A stretch of 45,648 nucleotides of DNA from Chromera velia (lineage: Eukaryota > Sar > Chromeraceae), in assembly GCA_018398765.1 (NCBI GenBank), contig JAHBMJ010000565.1, positions 30,001 to 75,648 of the forward strand, written 5' to 3'. Position 1 is the stretch's first letter. Each line of letters opens with the position of its first letter. Under the pieces are notes generated by a model, which saw only the letters and a program-made list of their open reading frames with translations, ran no database searches and had not been told where the DNA came from. Made by a program: the position numbers and the translations under genes. Shown here piece by piece: positions 45,590-45,648 of this stretch.

Positions 45590-45648
45590 AACTTTAAACT
45601 AACATTTTTCAAGACTGAAGTTGAACTACAGCTTGAGAATAGCCCAAC

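Overview
This is eukaryotic nuclear DNA. It has spliced genes with GT-AG introns, long simple-sequence tracts, two LTR retrotransposons, MITE-like and foldback elements, and short N gaps. One gene (30241-32756) encodes a DUF1995-type plastid protein with a signal-peptide-plus-transit-peptide leader, as expected of an alga with a complex (secondary) plastid. A chromerid such as Chromera velia fits this and the repeat style, but the assignment is an inference; no rRNA or other marker gene is present.

Layout. 1-1.9 kb: a 1,383-bp unit bounded by perfect 29-bp inverted repeats and carrying one unrecognised 302-aa ORF. 2.4-5.1 kb: a four-exon secreted PI-PLC-X-like gene (+). 6.0-9.9 kb: minus-strand hypothetical coding pieces, one with a signal peptide and one broken by frameshifts. 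8.0-15.2 kb: mostly simple repeats, including a 30-bp minisatellite with a 244-bp higher-order period. 15.3-18.6 kb: a minus-strand TOG/HEAT-repeat (CLASP/TOGARAM-like) gene. 18.8-22.6 kb: dispersed GC-rich repeats, a foldback element and a CAGT microsatellite. 22,857-29,546: a complete but decayed Ty3/gypsy element (minus), with 540-bp LTRs and GGTAC target duplications. 30.2-32.8 kb: the DUF1995 gene (+), with a ~245-bp TG/GC tract in intron 2. 33.2-35.8 kb: nested inverted repeats around coding fragments, with a gap-associated duplication. 35.9-37.7 kb: two 380-bp MITEs of one family. 38,052-43,954: a complete but decayed Ty1/copia element (minus), with 270-bp LTRs and GAAAG target duplications. 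44.0-45.6 kb: a possible exon and a 587-bp GTTGGGC-rich foldback element.

The host genes (PI-PLC-like, TOG protein, DUF1995 protein) are functionally unrelated and do not form an operon or obvious cluster. The strongest cross-cutting signal is mutational. By my reading, the paired LTRs of the two unrelated retrotransposons differ at about 52 sites and about 51 are transitions. The ten in-frame stops located in the Ty3 coding frames, and two lost key residues in the copia element, are all explainable by C-to-T or G-to-A changes. This suggests methylation-linked deamination or a RIP-like process. The best candidate for an undescribed system is the inverted-repeat-bounded unit at 494-1876.
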